Part shown: in pieces, positions 29,229-40,364 of the stretch
Layout: the number at the start of each line of letters is the position of its first letter
Numbering within the stretch: the stretch's first letter is position 1
Assembly: GCA_946965045.2 (NCBI GenBank)
Contig: OX337231.1
Location: 806,001 to 870,000, forward strand
Length of the DNA: 64,000 nt
Direction: 5' to 3'
Source: Epithemia pelagica
Lineage: Eukaryota > Bacillariophyta > Bacillariophyceae > Surirellales > Surirellaceae
Translations under genes and position numbers: made by a program
The notes under the pieces: generated by a model
The model's database searches: none
Told to the model about the DNA's origin: nothing
What the model saw: the letters and a program-made list of their open reading frames with translations, nothing else

Positions 29229-30340
29229 GAATGGGACCAATTTATGATCCACCTCCGCAAACCTGCTGTTTTCCGTTTCCCGAAACGGTTCATCTCTTTC
29301 GAACCTTTTCGAACCATGTACACCAAGCATGAGATACTTAAAAGATTTTCATGAGAAATGGAATCCAAAGAGGTGCGAGGATTCCCTTCCCAATCGTTTC
29401 CCGAACGTCTCTCCGCTTGCGACCAGGGCACTCGTTCCCTTTGATTGTTGCTTGGTCGTTGGTCTGTCGTCCTAACTCCTGTCGTTGGAGATGGATCACC
29501 CGAGAAGGTTCTAGCACCATGATCACTTCCAGCATGTTTCTGTTGGTCCGTGTGTTTGGAGAGCGCGCTCTTGTGGATTTACCTGCACTTTGCGGGTTCC
29601 ACAACAGCGTCGCTTGGTGCATGGTCCAAGCACCATTCTTTGTCTCGTTTTCATTTCGTCTACCGTTCGTGCCGTCTCATTGTCATCCAATGGTCTCCAA
29701 AGAGGTCGAGCAAGGGCAAAGAGAGATCCAAGACGAGAACAAAGAAGAGGGACCGTCGTCGCAAACAGTGTTTTCTGGCACGCCATGGTCGAAGGTGGAT
29801 CATCAGTCTGTCCGTCGTGCGTTCGACAAGAATGACCACGACTGGCAGCACGAGTCCTCTTTGTGACACGCGCACGCCGACAGAAACTCTGGAGTCTGGA
29901 GCGCGCCGAGCCACACCAACGACTCGCGACTCCTAATCCCAACGCTCGCAATAATGGGCCTACAATACAATAGATACAACTACAATTTATACGACATAGA
30001 TGCAGCAGCGCATGTACAAACTGTGCATGCCCGTCGTCTGCCATGCTGAAGCAGCACGAACAAAGCGCGACAAACGAAGCAAGAGCAGCAAACAACACCC
30101 AAGCCCCAAACACCAAACACACAAGCTGGGGGTTCGTTGCGATTGGGGATCGTCTTGTTGTGTTGTATTATTGTGTTGTCATCTGCTAGGCAACCGATTC
30201 TAGACTTTTGTTTGGATTGCCGATTCTTTGGCCACTGCTGACCATTGTCGTCGGTCGGTCTACCGTGGAGCCATCCGAACGCATCCTTTTTTGAGTCATC
30301 ATCATCCTACTACTTTTTGAAATTTTGGGTCGTTTGGGTG
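29229..30340. other. Intergenic, no supported gene
   Basis: Frames of 171 codons (29351-29866, +) and 199 codons (29523-30122, -) overlap each other; neither shows a domain, a signal or a biased composition. This space holds both divergent promoters, for the propeller protein and the Tudor-LRR protein. Confidence 0.5.
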
Positions 30341-33300
30341 ATGCAATCTCGGCCGCGTTTCAATCATGGCAATCAGGAACGAGGACGAATGGGCCGCATG
30401 TACGACGACAACCGGTTTCCAACGCCTTGTTCTGGAAAGCCGTCCGTTCGCCGGCGCCCGTATCCAACCTACCAGCCGCACCAGCCAAACAACCCTCGTC
30501 GCAGCGACCACCATCCCCACAACAACCATTTTCATCGCAACCACAACAATGGTCCTCGACGCCACCAACGATACGTTCACGAGTCTCTAGAAGCTCAACG
30601 AATAACAACCCGAGAGTCGCCTCAACCGGCGGCAAGTCGTCGGGGTCGTTGGGATGTACGGTCGAGCACCTCTGTTTCCGACCACCATCGTTCCAGGAAT
30701 CTTACGGTATCTTCCAACTACAAGAATGGGGGCAAGCCGACTGGTACAGATCCAAGTGTGTCGAGCAATGGTGGTAGCAGGAGACAATGGGAGGAGGAGG
30801 AAGCCAAACCATGTTCAATGGGTACCAGCAGCAGCCAGGAAGAGAAGAGTTGGGGGCATCAATCCGAACCCTCCTCCACCCTTTCCCCACCAGCACACGA
30901 AACAAGAAAGGACCAGTCCAGGGAACGCGGTCCCTTGCACACCAACACTACAGAAACAAATCATTGCAGTGACGCTCCAAACAGCAACCTCCACCAGGAC
31001 CAGCACTTTACCACTCCCTTCGTGTCGTCGTCCTCCTCAGTATCACCATCCTCCTCCTCCTCCTCGTCTCTCATGTTGGCCAAATTCAAAGGCCGGTCCA
31101 TGGCTATCAAAGGCCCCAGTCATTGTGACAGGAGCCACGCGGGGACTGCACGCAACCCCAATACGACTCTACCATCCAAAAAGACGGAGCTGGGAGACTC
31201 TTCCTGTACTAGTACTACTGGCTCTATCATCCATCCTCCGTGTCATGACGGTTCGAGGCATGCTCCTCCTCCTTCCATGACACAAGCCTTGTTGTCCACC
31301 ACCACAACAACAACAGTATCATCCTTGGAGAGTGTACTTCCAGTGGCCGTGTCGGCCACCAATTCCTTGGCCGAACTATCGGCTACCGATTCGAGTTTTG
31401 GACAAACCAGTCCCCTCTTGTCGTCGTCGTCCATGGTCGAAGTCTCCTTTGCCAATCGAGACTTGGAAGACGAAACAAGGAGGAGGACAGCAGCGACCAT
31501 AACCACAACAACAACCGCCAGTTTGGAGCCTCCGCAAGGAATCCGGGAGGATACGGACCAGGTCCATCCGCCAACGGTATCGTCGCAAGTGTCCGTGGCT
31601 AGTACTACGAGCAGCGCCAGCAAGAGTAGCCCCCGGACGACAAGGGAGGACACGAGGAGGGCCGAATCGAGTCGCGACAGAGCCGAAACCAGCTGCCGTG
31701 CTCGAGAAATCATGTCCACCAACCATTCGGATCCACCCCCGGAACAACCACCACAAGAAGAAGAAGAAGAAGAACCGCCTTCCAGAATACAAGGGCAACC
31801 ACGAGTGGAGCAACAACAACAACAACGACGACCAGAAAAGCAGTATCCAGGCGAGGCCGGCCCAGTGGTCCACCAAACCAACCACCACAACAACACAGTT
31901 GGGAGCCGGCAATCACCACCCAACAACACCAAGAAAGGTGACAAGCCGCAAAAGACTTCTTCCAAAAAGCAAGTGGACGAACAACAACAACGACACAATG
32001 AGGAGGAGGAGAAGGAAAAAGAAGACGATCCAGAAGAGGAAACCTCTGGTCATTCCAAAGACGAATATGCCCATCTTCCCAAGGGCGACCGGGCGTTGGT
32101 TCAAGTCGGAACTCGCGTGGCCGTCTATTGGCGTGGCGATGATTTGTACTTTACCGGCGTCGTGCAAAAGACACGGCCCCACAAAAAGAAATGCTTTTAT
32201 GTGGTGTACGACGATGGTGATACAGAATGGTTGAGTTTTGCCAAAATTCCCTTTGTCATTTTAAGTGGAGGCCTTGCCGTTGTCAATGAATCGACCAACG
32301 ACACACGGGAGGATGAACCAATGATTATGGAACCAAAGGGCGACCAGGACCCGAATGGTATCGAGTCTCCGGAAACGGACAAGGACGAAACTCTGGTGGC
32401 CGCGACAGCCTCCCCGGATTATTCACGGACGGACATGGCTGCGCCTGTGACCGATCGTGAAGCAATCGGTGAATCCAACCAACCAAAAGAAAAAGGACAA
32501 GAAGAAGAAGAAGAACACCAAGAGCCGCAAGAAAAAGAAGAACTACTAGGTCCCTCATGCATCAGCGACACACAGGCACCAGAGGCTCAATCTACATCCT
32601 CCTTATCCGCACCAGGAAGTGTAGCAAATGCGGGGACTGTGACCGGTGAGTCCCTATCCACTATCAAAAAGAAGAAGAAGAAAAAGAAAAAAATGAAAAT
32701 GTATAGTCATTTGGATTGGGTCAATGATGACAATTGGGTATTGGGGGCAATCAAGCATAAAGCAAGCAAAACGCCCAGTAGCAGTCCTACTCCAAAGAGT
32801 GAAATAGTGATTTCAAGCAGCTCGATGATCCGAGATACATCTGCTAGAAAACAGGACAGAGGTAAAGAACAAGAGGGGAATCTCGCTATCGACACCATGA
32901 TGGAAAGCAAACCCAAAACCGACAAAGCTTCTTCCGAGAAGCTTCCTAAGGAACTTGGTGACGAGACAGTCGAAGAGTCTTCCTTTCCCTTGTGGGCCCT
33001 AGAATTGGGGGATGTTCATATACCCATTTCGGAAAAAGTGAAATTGGGCCGAAGACGAAGTCGGCCTGTCGAGACTGGTCCGGCACTGTCGTCTTCGATT
33101 GACAACAAAAAGGCCCCATCGCAGGTGGATACTTCCATTGACAAACCAAAGAAAGAACACACTGGCAAACGACCTGTCGAACTCGACAGCAGCCCCTCAC
33201 GTCCCAAGAAACAATGCAAAATTCGAAAGGAATCTTGTCCCTCTTCCATAAAATCTGAGGGAAAGGTCTCCAAAGCAGACTGCAAATCAAAAGTATTGTC

Positions 33301-34300
33301 AACAAAATCCGAGCCGAAAAGGGAAAAGGTCTCCAAAGCAGACAGCAAATCAAAGGTTTTCTCGTCGCTATCAGCATCTGCAGATGGAAAGCGCAATGCC
33401 GAGGATTCTAGTAGTCCTCGCCTGGGAAAGAAACAAAAATTGCTGCAAAAGAAAGGTTCACCTGAGTCAATGAATTCCACTATGATACAAAAGCCTTGTG
33501 ACAAGCACGGTTTGGAAATCGGAATATCAATGGAAATCCCATCCAGCGAAGTCGACTCTGCCGAAGCCAAACGTCGCAAAGAAGAGGCTCGCACCCTTTC
33601 TCCTGACGAAGTCCGAGCAATATTGGGGGAGGACTTTCCATGCTCTGGTTCGTCCAATTGGGTGCGGCGATCGGCACGAATGCCTTCACGAGCCGCTTTA
33701 ATGTCGCCCAATACACAAGTTCTTCTCCACAAGCTCTCCACGAACGATGAAGACATGGTCGTTTTGAAAATGAAGAAGTACGTGAGTGATCCGGCGACTC
33801 CATCTGTTGTGATTGATGCCGTCTTGGATGCTCTGGAAGAGAACGAAAATTGCGAATCCTTGTACATTCAAAACTACAATGAAGGGATGAAGGACGATCA
33901 AGTACTACGTCTATTAGCAATACTCAAGAGACCCTCCTGCAAGATATGGTGCTTGAACATTGGGGAGACGTATAAAGTGAAACGAAAGACCTGGAAAAAG
34001 TTTGCGCGAGGTCTTCGTCACACCAAGGTTACGCACATGTACGCGTCGGAACATACCATCTCGGCTGAATTAAAGGAATACATCCGCGCAACCATTCGTG
34101 ATAATCGCAAAAAACATAACATGCATGTGGATCCCAATAACTTGGATACAATCGTGAAATGCACTCACTGTTGGTGGAATCCAATCAACGCCAAGGTTTT
34201 GCGACCGTACTTGCATGCCAAGGGATACGCACACATTCTGGATGATAAGGAGGCACAAGGAGCCCGGGGAACCATGTCAGCCGAACAAGAACTTGTATAA
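30341..34300 (+). CDS. Large disordered protein with Tudor-like and LRR-like domains
   Basis: 1319 aa from the ATG at 30341 (the frame is open to 30245 without ATG). Residues 1-600 are extremely rich in Ser, Pro, His, Gln, Asn and Glu. At about 605-660 is a Tudor/SGF29-like barrel: VGTRVAVYWRGDDLYFTGVV and FYVVYDDGDTEWLSF, with the aromatic and DDGD pattern seen in methyl-lysine readers. A lysine run (about 785-795) and several KR-rich patches suit a nuclear location. A small internal duplication (KVSKADxKSKV twice) lies near 1015-1045. The last 250 residues form an LRR-type module (VLRLLAILKRPSCKIWCLNIG, ELKEYIRATIRDNRKKH) ending with IVKCTHCWWNPINAKVLRPYL, a CxxCW-type tail. Inference: a chromatin-associated reader or scaffold. 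The partner is unknown. Confidence 0.68.
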   Translation: MQSRPRFNHGNQERGRMGRMYDDNRFPTPCSGKPSVRRRPYPTYQPHQPNNPRRSDHHPHNNHFHRNHNNGPRRHQRYVHESLEAQRITTRESPQPAASRRGRWDVRSSTSVSDHHRSRNLTVSSNYKNGGKPTGTDPSVSSNGGSRRQWEEEEAKPCSMGTSSSQEEKSWGHQSEPSSTLSPPAHETRKDQSRERGPLHTNTTETNHCSDAPNSNLHQDQHFTTPFVSSSSSVSPSSSSSSSLMLAKFKGRSMAIKGPSHCDRSHAGTARNPNTTLPSKKTELGDSSCTSTTGSIIHPPCHDGSRHAPPPSMTQALLSTTTTTTVSSLESVLPVAVSATNSLAELSATDSSFGQTSPLLSSSSMVEVSFANRDLEDETRRRTAATITTTTTASLEPPQGIREDTDQVHPPTVSSQVSVASTTSSASKSSPRTTREDTRRAESSRDRAETSCRAREIMSTNHSDPPPEQPPQEEEEEEPPSRIQGQPRVEQQQQQRRPEKQYPGEAGPVVHQTNHHNNTVGSRQSPPNNTKKGDKPQKTSSKKQVDEQQQRHNEEEEKEKEDDPEEETSGHSKDEYAHLPKGDRALVQVGTRVAVYWRGDDLYFTGVVQKTRPHKKKCFYVVYDDGDTEWLSFAKIPFVILSGGLAVVNESTNDTREDEPMIMEPKGDQDPNGIESPETDKDETLVAATASPDYSRTDMAAPVTDREAIGESNQPKEKGQEEEEEHQEPQEKEELLGPSCISDTQAPEAQSTSSLSAPGSVANAGTVTGESLSTIKKKKKKKKKMKMYSHLDWVNDDNWVLGAIKHKASKTPSSSPTPKSEIVISSSSMIRDTSARKQDRGKEQEGNLAIDTMMESKPKTDKASSEKLPKELGDETVEESSFPLWALELGDVHIPISEKVKLGRRRSRPVETGPALSSSIDNKKAPSQVDTSIDKPKKEHTGKRPVELDSSPSRPKKQCKIRKESCPSSIKSEGKVSKADCKSKVLSTKSEPKREKVSKADSKSKVFSSLSASADGKRNAEDSSSPRLGKKQKLLQKKGSPESMNSTMIQKPCDKHGLEIGISMEIPSSEVDSAEAKRRKEEARTLSPDEVRAILGEDFPCSGSSNWVRRSARMPSRAALMSPNTQVLLHKLSTNDEDMVVLKMKKYVSDPATPSVVIDAVLDALEENENCESLYIQNYNEGMKDDQVLRLLAILKRPSCKIWCLNIGETYKVKRKTWKKFARGLRHTKVTHMYASEHTISAELKEYIRATIRDNRKKHNMHVDPNNLDTIVKCTHCWWNPINAKVLRPYLHAKGYAHILDDKEAQGARGTMSAEQELV

Positions 34301-35206
34301 GACTTGGTTTTGTGCAAGAGGGGGACATCGATATTTGAAGGGAAAAATAACTGAGATCATTCTGTACAATACGATATCATTGCACACCGTCCATATCTAA
34401 TCCGGCGGTACAACGGGGTTAGCAGGCTATCGCCACGAACTACACAAGCCACCACCAATGAAGGAGTCTAAAAATGTAAACATAGCTGTATGTGTATTAT
34501 TGTGAACCAAATACCTGTGAGCAATACCCTCGTTGTTTTTAAGTTGGTTCTCACACTAAAGCAAGAGACTACTGTCTCTTCGTAGAACAGACTGTGGAAC
34601 TGTTTCTCGTAGTAGTAATAAGGACGGGGTGGAACCATAGAAACTCCAAATTTTCTCCCCCCCAGAACAGCTATTTTACAGAATAGCGAAAACAGACCCC
34701 CCGCCGGGAAATTCTGGCAGAGGCAAGAACGCTTGCCACATTGCTGGCGTAACGGGAAACAAAAGTTTGGAATAGAAATTTGCAGACTCGGGTGATCGTG
34801 AGGAAAAGGAATACCGGTCAATTAACGTACAAAACAAGTAAACGGGGCTAGAAGGAAAAAATAACAAGGGAGGGGTGAAAAAATCGGCTAGTATCACGTT
34901 CGACAAGGGGTACAGTAAACCCCGATTTTGTACTTTAGTACTATTTTCCACTTCTCTTGAAGTCTCATAACCTATTAGAACGTACCTCCAAGGTGCATCA
35001 TAACCTATTAGAACATGCCTCCAGCGTGCAACAACAACAGATGCAAAAGCAAAGCGGGTGATAAACTACTACGGATATGAACGAGCACAACAACAGACAT
35101 GTCAACAACGTGCACTGCTCACTACTACTACTACTTATTCCTGGCGGGTTGGTTCATTATTCAACAATCAAACAAGAATCATGAACGGCTGCCCCACCAC
35201 CTGTGA
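34301..35206. other. Intergenic, no gene seen
   Basis: AT-richer than its surroundings, with no coherent frame. It contains the 33-bp tandem repeat at 34965-35030. Confidence 0.55.
34965..35030. repeat. 33-bp head-to-tail tandem repeat, 2 units
   Basis: 34965-34997 and 34998-35030 share TCATAACCTATTAGAAC and end in GTGCA, with four differences between. Confidence 0.85.
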
Positions 35207-35877
35207 TTAGTTCTTCTTTTTGTTGTTGCGTCGCGTCGACCGACGAGCAAACAAAGGTGAGTCATCGCTATCATTGCTGTTGTTGTTGTTGTTCCATTTC
35301 TTCTTCTTCTTCTGTAACTCATCATCCTCTTCACGCTCATGTCGTGAATCAGGGCTCATCAAGTCGAAAGCCTTGAGAAGGCGCTCGTCTTGCATCATGG
35401 TGACATCCTGAGAAAATGAGTCCTTGGTGTACACAACACCATCGTCCGACGACTCGTCAGTTGAGGCTTCTTCTTCTCCTTCTCCTTCTCCTTCGTGAAT
35501 GGTACCAACCCCGTGGTCCGTACGTTCAGCATCCTTCATCTTGAAGGCAATGACGCTCAACGGGTCTTTGGATTGCATCGAACGGTGACGCTGGTCGAGG
35601 TAAACAAGCTTCCAGCAGTCACCGTCGATGCAAATGGTTCCTGGAACCGATACAACAAAAAGGTAAGTACGTGAAACAGCAGAGACAAGTGTACAACGTG
35701 TTTCTCACCTGTGAAGTTGTCCACAGAAAACGAAAAAGGCGACGAAGACGACGATGACGACACGACAATGCCATCAGTGGCAACACCATTGAGGACAGCA
35801 GTGGTGCCTGAAGCTTGGTCCTTCAGGATTGCCGTGAGGCAATATCCATCCGGTTGCTTCTGCTCATCTGCTTGCAT
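35207..35877 (-). CDS. Small acidic/basic protein of unknown function, spliced
   Basis: Two exons: 35877-35709 and 35640-35207, with a 68-bp intron (donor GTGAGA, acceptor TTCCAG, phase 1), product about 200 aa. The join restores NFTGTICIDGDCWKLVYLDQ, which reads as a continuous structured segment, so I trust the splice. The start was placed at MQADEQKQPDGYCLTAI. The first 100 residues look globular; the rest is acidic (GEGEGEEEASTDESSDD) and ends in KKKKKW, an Asn run and RRSTRRNNKKK, a possible nuclear signal. I do not recognise the family. Confidence 0.6.
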
Positions 35878-36455
35878 GGTTTCCAAAAAGTGAAGAGATG
35901 CAACAATCAAACGAAGTGCTTCTCCACCACGTGTAGAAGAGCTTGCGTGCGCTTCCCGCCTTGTCCGCAACAAGACTGCACACGTGCTTGACCTGTGGGA
36001 ACGACGTTCCCACTTTTTGAATATCAACAATCATTCCACAATCGGGAATGATGAGAGAGCGAAGCACATGGTGATGCAAGATGCAACAATCAAACAGCGC
36101 AGGAGGCCACTCCATCGTCCGCGCCAGCAGCCAAGGACGAGGACGGCGACGGAACTAACACAACAAACAAACCTTGACGACGACGACAACAACCCAATCC
36201 ACGGACCACGGAGCTGACAGCAAACAACAACAACAACAAAACACGCCACGGCGACATCAACAAACAACAACAACAACAAAACACACCACGGCGACATCAA
36301 CAACACAATCCACGACGCTGACAGGAAACAACAACAACAACAACACCAACAACACAACCCGCGACAACAAGCGACGACAACAACGACGACGACAACACAA
36401 CCCGCGAACGGAAAAGAACAGGACTGCTGGTGGCGGCAAAAACGACGCAACAACA
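35878..36455. other. Bidirectional promoter region with CAA/GAC-rich low complexity
   Basis: This lies between two divergent genes. 36150-36420 is dominated by CAA and CGA triplets; a plus frame reads through it as Thr/Gln/Asn runs, more likely leader than protein. Confidence 0.5.
36221..36300. repeat. 40-bp tandem repeat, 2 units
   Basis: 36221-36260 and 36261-36300 are identical but for one base. Each starts CAAACAACAACAACAACAAA and ends GGCGACATCAA. Confidence 0.88.
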
Positions 36456-36881
36456 ATGAGATTGACTGGTGGAATGTTTGAGGTCGGAATAGTAGACCGT
36501 GATTCAGAGGATCACATGTGGACTCGGAGCCACAGTGCCGCTCTCTTTGTCGGCAAGACAAACTTTGGGCATGGCTTTCAAGTGTCTTACACCGGCGCCG
36601 ACAAAACGCTGGTCCATAAGACATTTCTGTCCCATGAAGTGTTGGCTTGGGATGTCTTTCGTGTCAGGAGTCAACGCAATGGACACGAGGGACTCGAGTT
36701 CTTCGCAGTCGTTCCATTGCCTTTGGGACATGAAGGAGACCGATGTCACGTTGGAGAAGAGTGTCGGGAGTGGATGCTTCGCTTCACCATCATGGGGCAC
36801 CATGAGTCTTTCAAGCTCCTTAAAACAGCGTGCCGTGACAGTGGTTTCCCGAAGCGGGGACTTGTACTAGAGAAAGCTTAG
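36456..36881 (+). CDS. Small protein of unknown function
   Basis: 141 aa from the ATG at 36456, opening MRLTGGMFEVGIVDRD. The frame continues upstream to 36174 through low-complexity sequence without an ATG, so I start at the first globular stretch. Segments such as HGFQVSYTGADKTLVHKTFL, AWDVFRVRSQRNGHEGLEFF and WMLRFTIMGHHESFKLLKTA look folded and mixed alpha/beta. No motif or family is recognised. It converges with the 1143-aa transposon-like gene 52 bp downstream and could be part of the same element. Confidence 0.55.
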   Translation: MRLTGGMFEVGIVDRDSEDHMWTRSHSAALFVGKTNFGHGFQVSYTGADKTLVHKTFLSHEVLAWDVFRVRSQRNGHEGLEFFAVVPLPLGHEGDRCHVGEECREWMLRFTIMGHHESFKLLKTACRDSGFPKRGLVLEKA

Positions 36882-36932
36882 TCATTAACCAAAACCTTAC
36901 TTAGTATTCCTTACATGCGATTATGGTAGCTA

Positions 36933-37869
36933 TCATGATTCCGACTGAAGCAGCTTTTGGTGTCGTAGTTCATCAAGTCGGGGGTACTTCTCCTCTTGGA
37001 TAGCGAACATCGATAGAAGTGCCACCCGCTCAGAGTCACGCAAGGCCTTGTGCTTGTTGCCTTTGTAGGATTTGGGGGCTTCTTGATCACCCCCCTCACC
37101 ATTTCTCCTGTTCACGTTCCGTTGTACCGCTTTCGTGACCGCAACAAGCCTGTCTTGCACTGCGTCATTCTTTGTCATCACCTCCAACTGAGCTACAACT
37201 TGCCCCTTTGTTGAGTGGTTTAGAGACTTCATGCGGCTCTCCATCTGCGCCCCAGTCTGATGGGCGCGCTCGCCTTCATCTTCACCCAAATCACCGATTC
37301 CGCCGTACCGTTTCACTGCGTCAAGTGCATGGTCTTCCAAAATGTGCATCTTGGGTGAAATTGGGATGTCGAGTGCTCGCCATACCGAAGAAGCATGCTT
37401 CAAATGATGCTCTAAGTGGAGCACCTGTTGTGGCGTGATGTGATTCCGAGGCGTCTGCAAAATAGAAAAAGTGGCATCGAGATGCCCCATCAATCGTTCA
37501 TAGGCATCAATCACCCTTTTGATTGTTGCATTATCCACCCATTTCTGTTCGTCCGGGAGGTCCCGGACGTAGACCCAAATCTCTTCGAAGATAAACTTCC
37601 GATCAACCAACACTGTGCTGCAGGGGTTGCCTTGCAGAGCACCCCCATGAAACGCTGCCCTGTCAATTCCATGGGCACGCTCGATCCCTTCGAACTTGCG
37701 ATAGACAGGTTGTCCATGCTTTCGTGAGTTCTCAGGGACACTCTTCTCTTTGTCCCATTCTTGTTTTGCTTCTTTAACCAACTTTGCCCTTGCCTTCCGC
37801 TCACCATCCTTCTCCTTCAGGCTTTGTTTCAACAAAGCAATCTCAGCTGCAATGTGCTCATCCGGAACC

Positions 37870-37904
<35 letters not shown>

Positions 37905-40364
37905 TTCTTGTATCTGCCGCGTGATTTCCATCAGCTCGCTCACCACTTGTTCTTCTTCCTTTTTCCGTCTGAGCCATTCCGTTTCAAGATCGATCCAGGC
38001 TGCTGTGTAGATCTCACAGGCAGCCTGGAGATCACTGTACAAACAATCTAGAGCCTTGTTCACAACGCCCAACTTGATGTGGAGAACAGGCATTGACACA
38101 TGACACACATCCACGGCAGTAAGCAAAGGCACATTTTTTATTCCCTTTCGCAGGGCACCCTTTGCATTCTCATCGAGCGTTTTGTTGTATTCAAGCTGGG
38201 CCTTCATTGTCGCAAGCGACCACTTTGTGCCTCGAGCATGACTAAGTGGCTGCCATTCTGCCTTTGTCAGCTGACAAAAGGCACACCAGCAGCTAGACAT
38301 GCCTTCTCGCCCATAGTTGGTCATTATTTGGGCTAGGTCTCCTGCCAAGAACACTTCTACTGGGAGTCCTCCATAGAAGCGTGTGTCGCTAGGTTGGTCA
38401 GGACGTGACCCCGCAAGCCTTGAGTAGTACCACTCTTCATTTTCATTTAGTTGGGCTCGCTTCCACACGTCGATACCGCCTTTCTCTGTCAACTGACTTA
38501 GCGCACTGTCTAGTTTTGGCATGTAGGTGCTTTTCAGGATCTCGTAGGTGTCCTTCTTGCACCTAGCATCTGCTAGACTGTAGGAGTCTTTGTGTTCCGT
38601 CCACTTATTTGAGCTAGGGTCATGTTTCCGACAAATTAAGACCGCATGGGCACGAGAGAAGCCTTTCCCATGGTCGGCCGACACAACCATATCAATAGAG
38701 GTCCAATGCTGTCGAGTGTCAGCTCGATTAAACACAGTATCGCAAAAGTAAAGCAATACCTGTGTCGCATCTCGCACACTCCATTCGATTGACTCGTTGT
38801 TTAATTGTAGCGTATTGCATTCCGGTGCCACAGCCTTCTTAGATACTAGGACTTTCTTTAGCTCATCAGGTGAGCTAACCAGGGGACATCCGAACCAGTA
38901 CTTGAGGTGACGTGCAATCAGTCTTGCCTGCGAGTAGTTTATGTTTGCGTCCGACCACATGGCAAACGTTGCAACCGGGTCCATTGCAACGCACGCAAAC
39001 TTTTGTTGTTTCACTGCCTCCTTGACCCCATTCGGAAATCTCTTGCCGAGATGGGCAATGAGATTCTTTGCCGTATACTCCATGTCGGTCAGCTCCTCTT
39101 CTTGCCCCTCCTCTAACTGATCCTCCTCTAGCTCATCTACCTCGTCATTTCGCACATCTGTACTCGGCTTCAACACCTTCCGCGGCCTGTCGTTTTGTTT
39201 CCCGAGTGCTTCCAAGACTTGATCAATCCACTTGAAGTGTCTGTCTTGCTCATGGAAGCTTTTCAAATTGGTAGATTTTGGTATCCGAACCAAAGATACC
39301 ATCCTACCGTTAGACATCCGGGTCGTGAGCACATCGTGCTTTCTTCGCTTGTCAGATAGAGTGACAAGGTCTCGCACAAGATCACTAACCACGCGTTTGT
39401 TTGTTGTGTCAATTCCATAGGCATGCAACGTAGGTGTGCTCAATTTTTGATTGGGGGTCATAAAACTTTGAACCCCCAACATTTCGCCTCTTTCTCTCTC
39501 GTTGTGTTCATACAGTACTTTCATGACGGAGGCGAGGGCACCAGCAAGATCTTGCTCCTCAAAAGATTCGGATTCCAAAAAGTATTCTTCCATCACATCG
39601 AAGAACTCCGGCTTGAAGACTTTCGGAAACAAATGGCAAATCAGCTGTTGCTTGATGAGTTGATTCCGGCTCACGTGCTGCTTGTTGTTGTTCTGGTTGG
39701 TAGCAGGAGTGGTGATCTTTGAATTGTTCTCCATTCTCATCGCTCGTTTTCTTTCATTCTCCAATGTCTCACTGGAGAGAGAAACTCGCTTTTGCGTCCT
39801 CTTGTCATCAGCAGCTGCTCCTCTTGGCCTCTTCAGGATGCTACTTCTGCGCCGCCTTGGAGATGGGGTTTTCATCAGCGTTGTTGGATTCGTAGTCGTC
39901 CCCGTAGAACTGTCACCAGCTTGTTTTGTTGTTGCATTCAGAAGCAGCTTTTTTGTTTGTACTGCAATGGATTTGGTATTTTGAATCGATGGCTTGGTGA
40001 AATTTCGGAAGACATAAAGCGGACTTGCACTCGTTTTGTCGCAACCCACTTCAAGGAAATGTCGCCGTTGCTCATTTCCATACCTGCTTTTCGTGAGCGC
40101 TGTGATGTCTCGTAGGTGAAACCAGTCTAGGAAGGTTTCAATTTTCCTCTCTTGAACTCTCCACGACGAGGATGTTGATTCGTTCGTTGTTGCCACTCGT
40201 GACACCCATCCGACAACACTCAATAGGCACATTAGGGACTCCGTAGAGATCCCAAGTAGATTAGCGAGACTGTTCTCATCGCTTTCACCTACATTTATGC
40301 CATACCACCATGGCCTATTGGCCGAACCAATTTCACGGATCAACTTTGCGAGTGCTTCGTCCAT
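36933..40364 (-). CDS. Large transposon-like protein of unknown class
   Basis: 1143 aa, single exon, ATG at 40364. The N-terminal third is basic and disordered (PRRRRSSILKRPRG at about 170). The middle contains a conserved-looking block: SIDMVVSADHGKGFSRAH (about 560), then GDLAQIMTNYG followed by SSCWCAFCQLTKAEW (about 685-700), a CxxC-type zinc pair. A coiled coil with an 11-Gln run occurs at about 815-830. Near the C-terminus, KMHILEDHALDAVKRYGG and GEDEGERAHQTG (about 1005-1035) give His and Glu residues. Proteins with the DLA...WCxxC...W pattern and a late H...E block recur as multicopy unnamed proteins in algae and cnidarians, so a transposase or transposon passenger is my inference. 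It might instead be a host gene of that origin. No terminal inverted repeats could be confirmed. Confidence 0.5.

Noticed and set aside
29523-30122. 199-codon minus frame opposite a 171-codon plus frame
   Set aside because: Arginine/cysteine-rich with no domain; the two mirror each other and neither has support.
31243-31998. Long Val/Leu-rich minus frame
   Set aside because: Antisense shadow of the Ser/Thr/Gln-rich coding region of the Tudor-LRR gene; it mimics transmembrane helices.
36174-36455. N-terminal extension of the small gene at 36456
   Set aside because: Thr/Gln/Asn runs from tandem CAA-type repeats and no ATG; better explained as leader sequence.
37872-37904. Run of TTG triplets considered as a CRISPR-like or telomeric repeat
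   Set aside because: It is a poly-Gln coding run in the transposon-like gene; no CRISPR array is expected or seen in this eukaryotic sequence.
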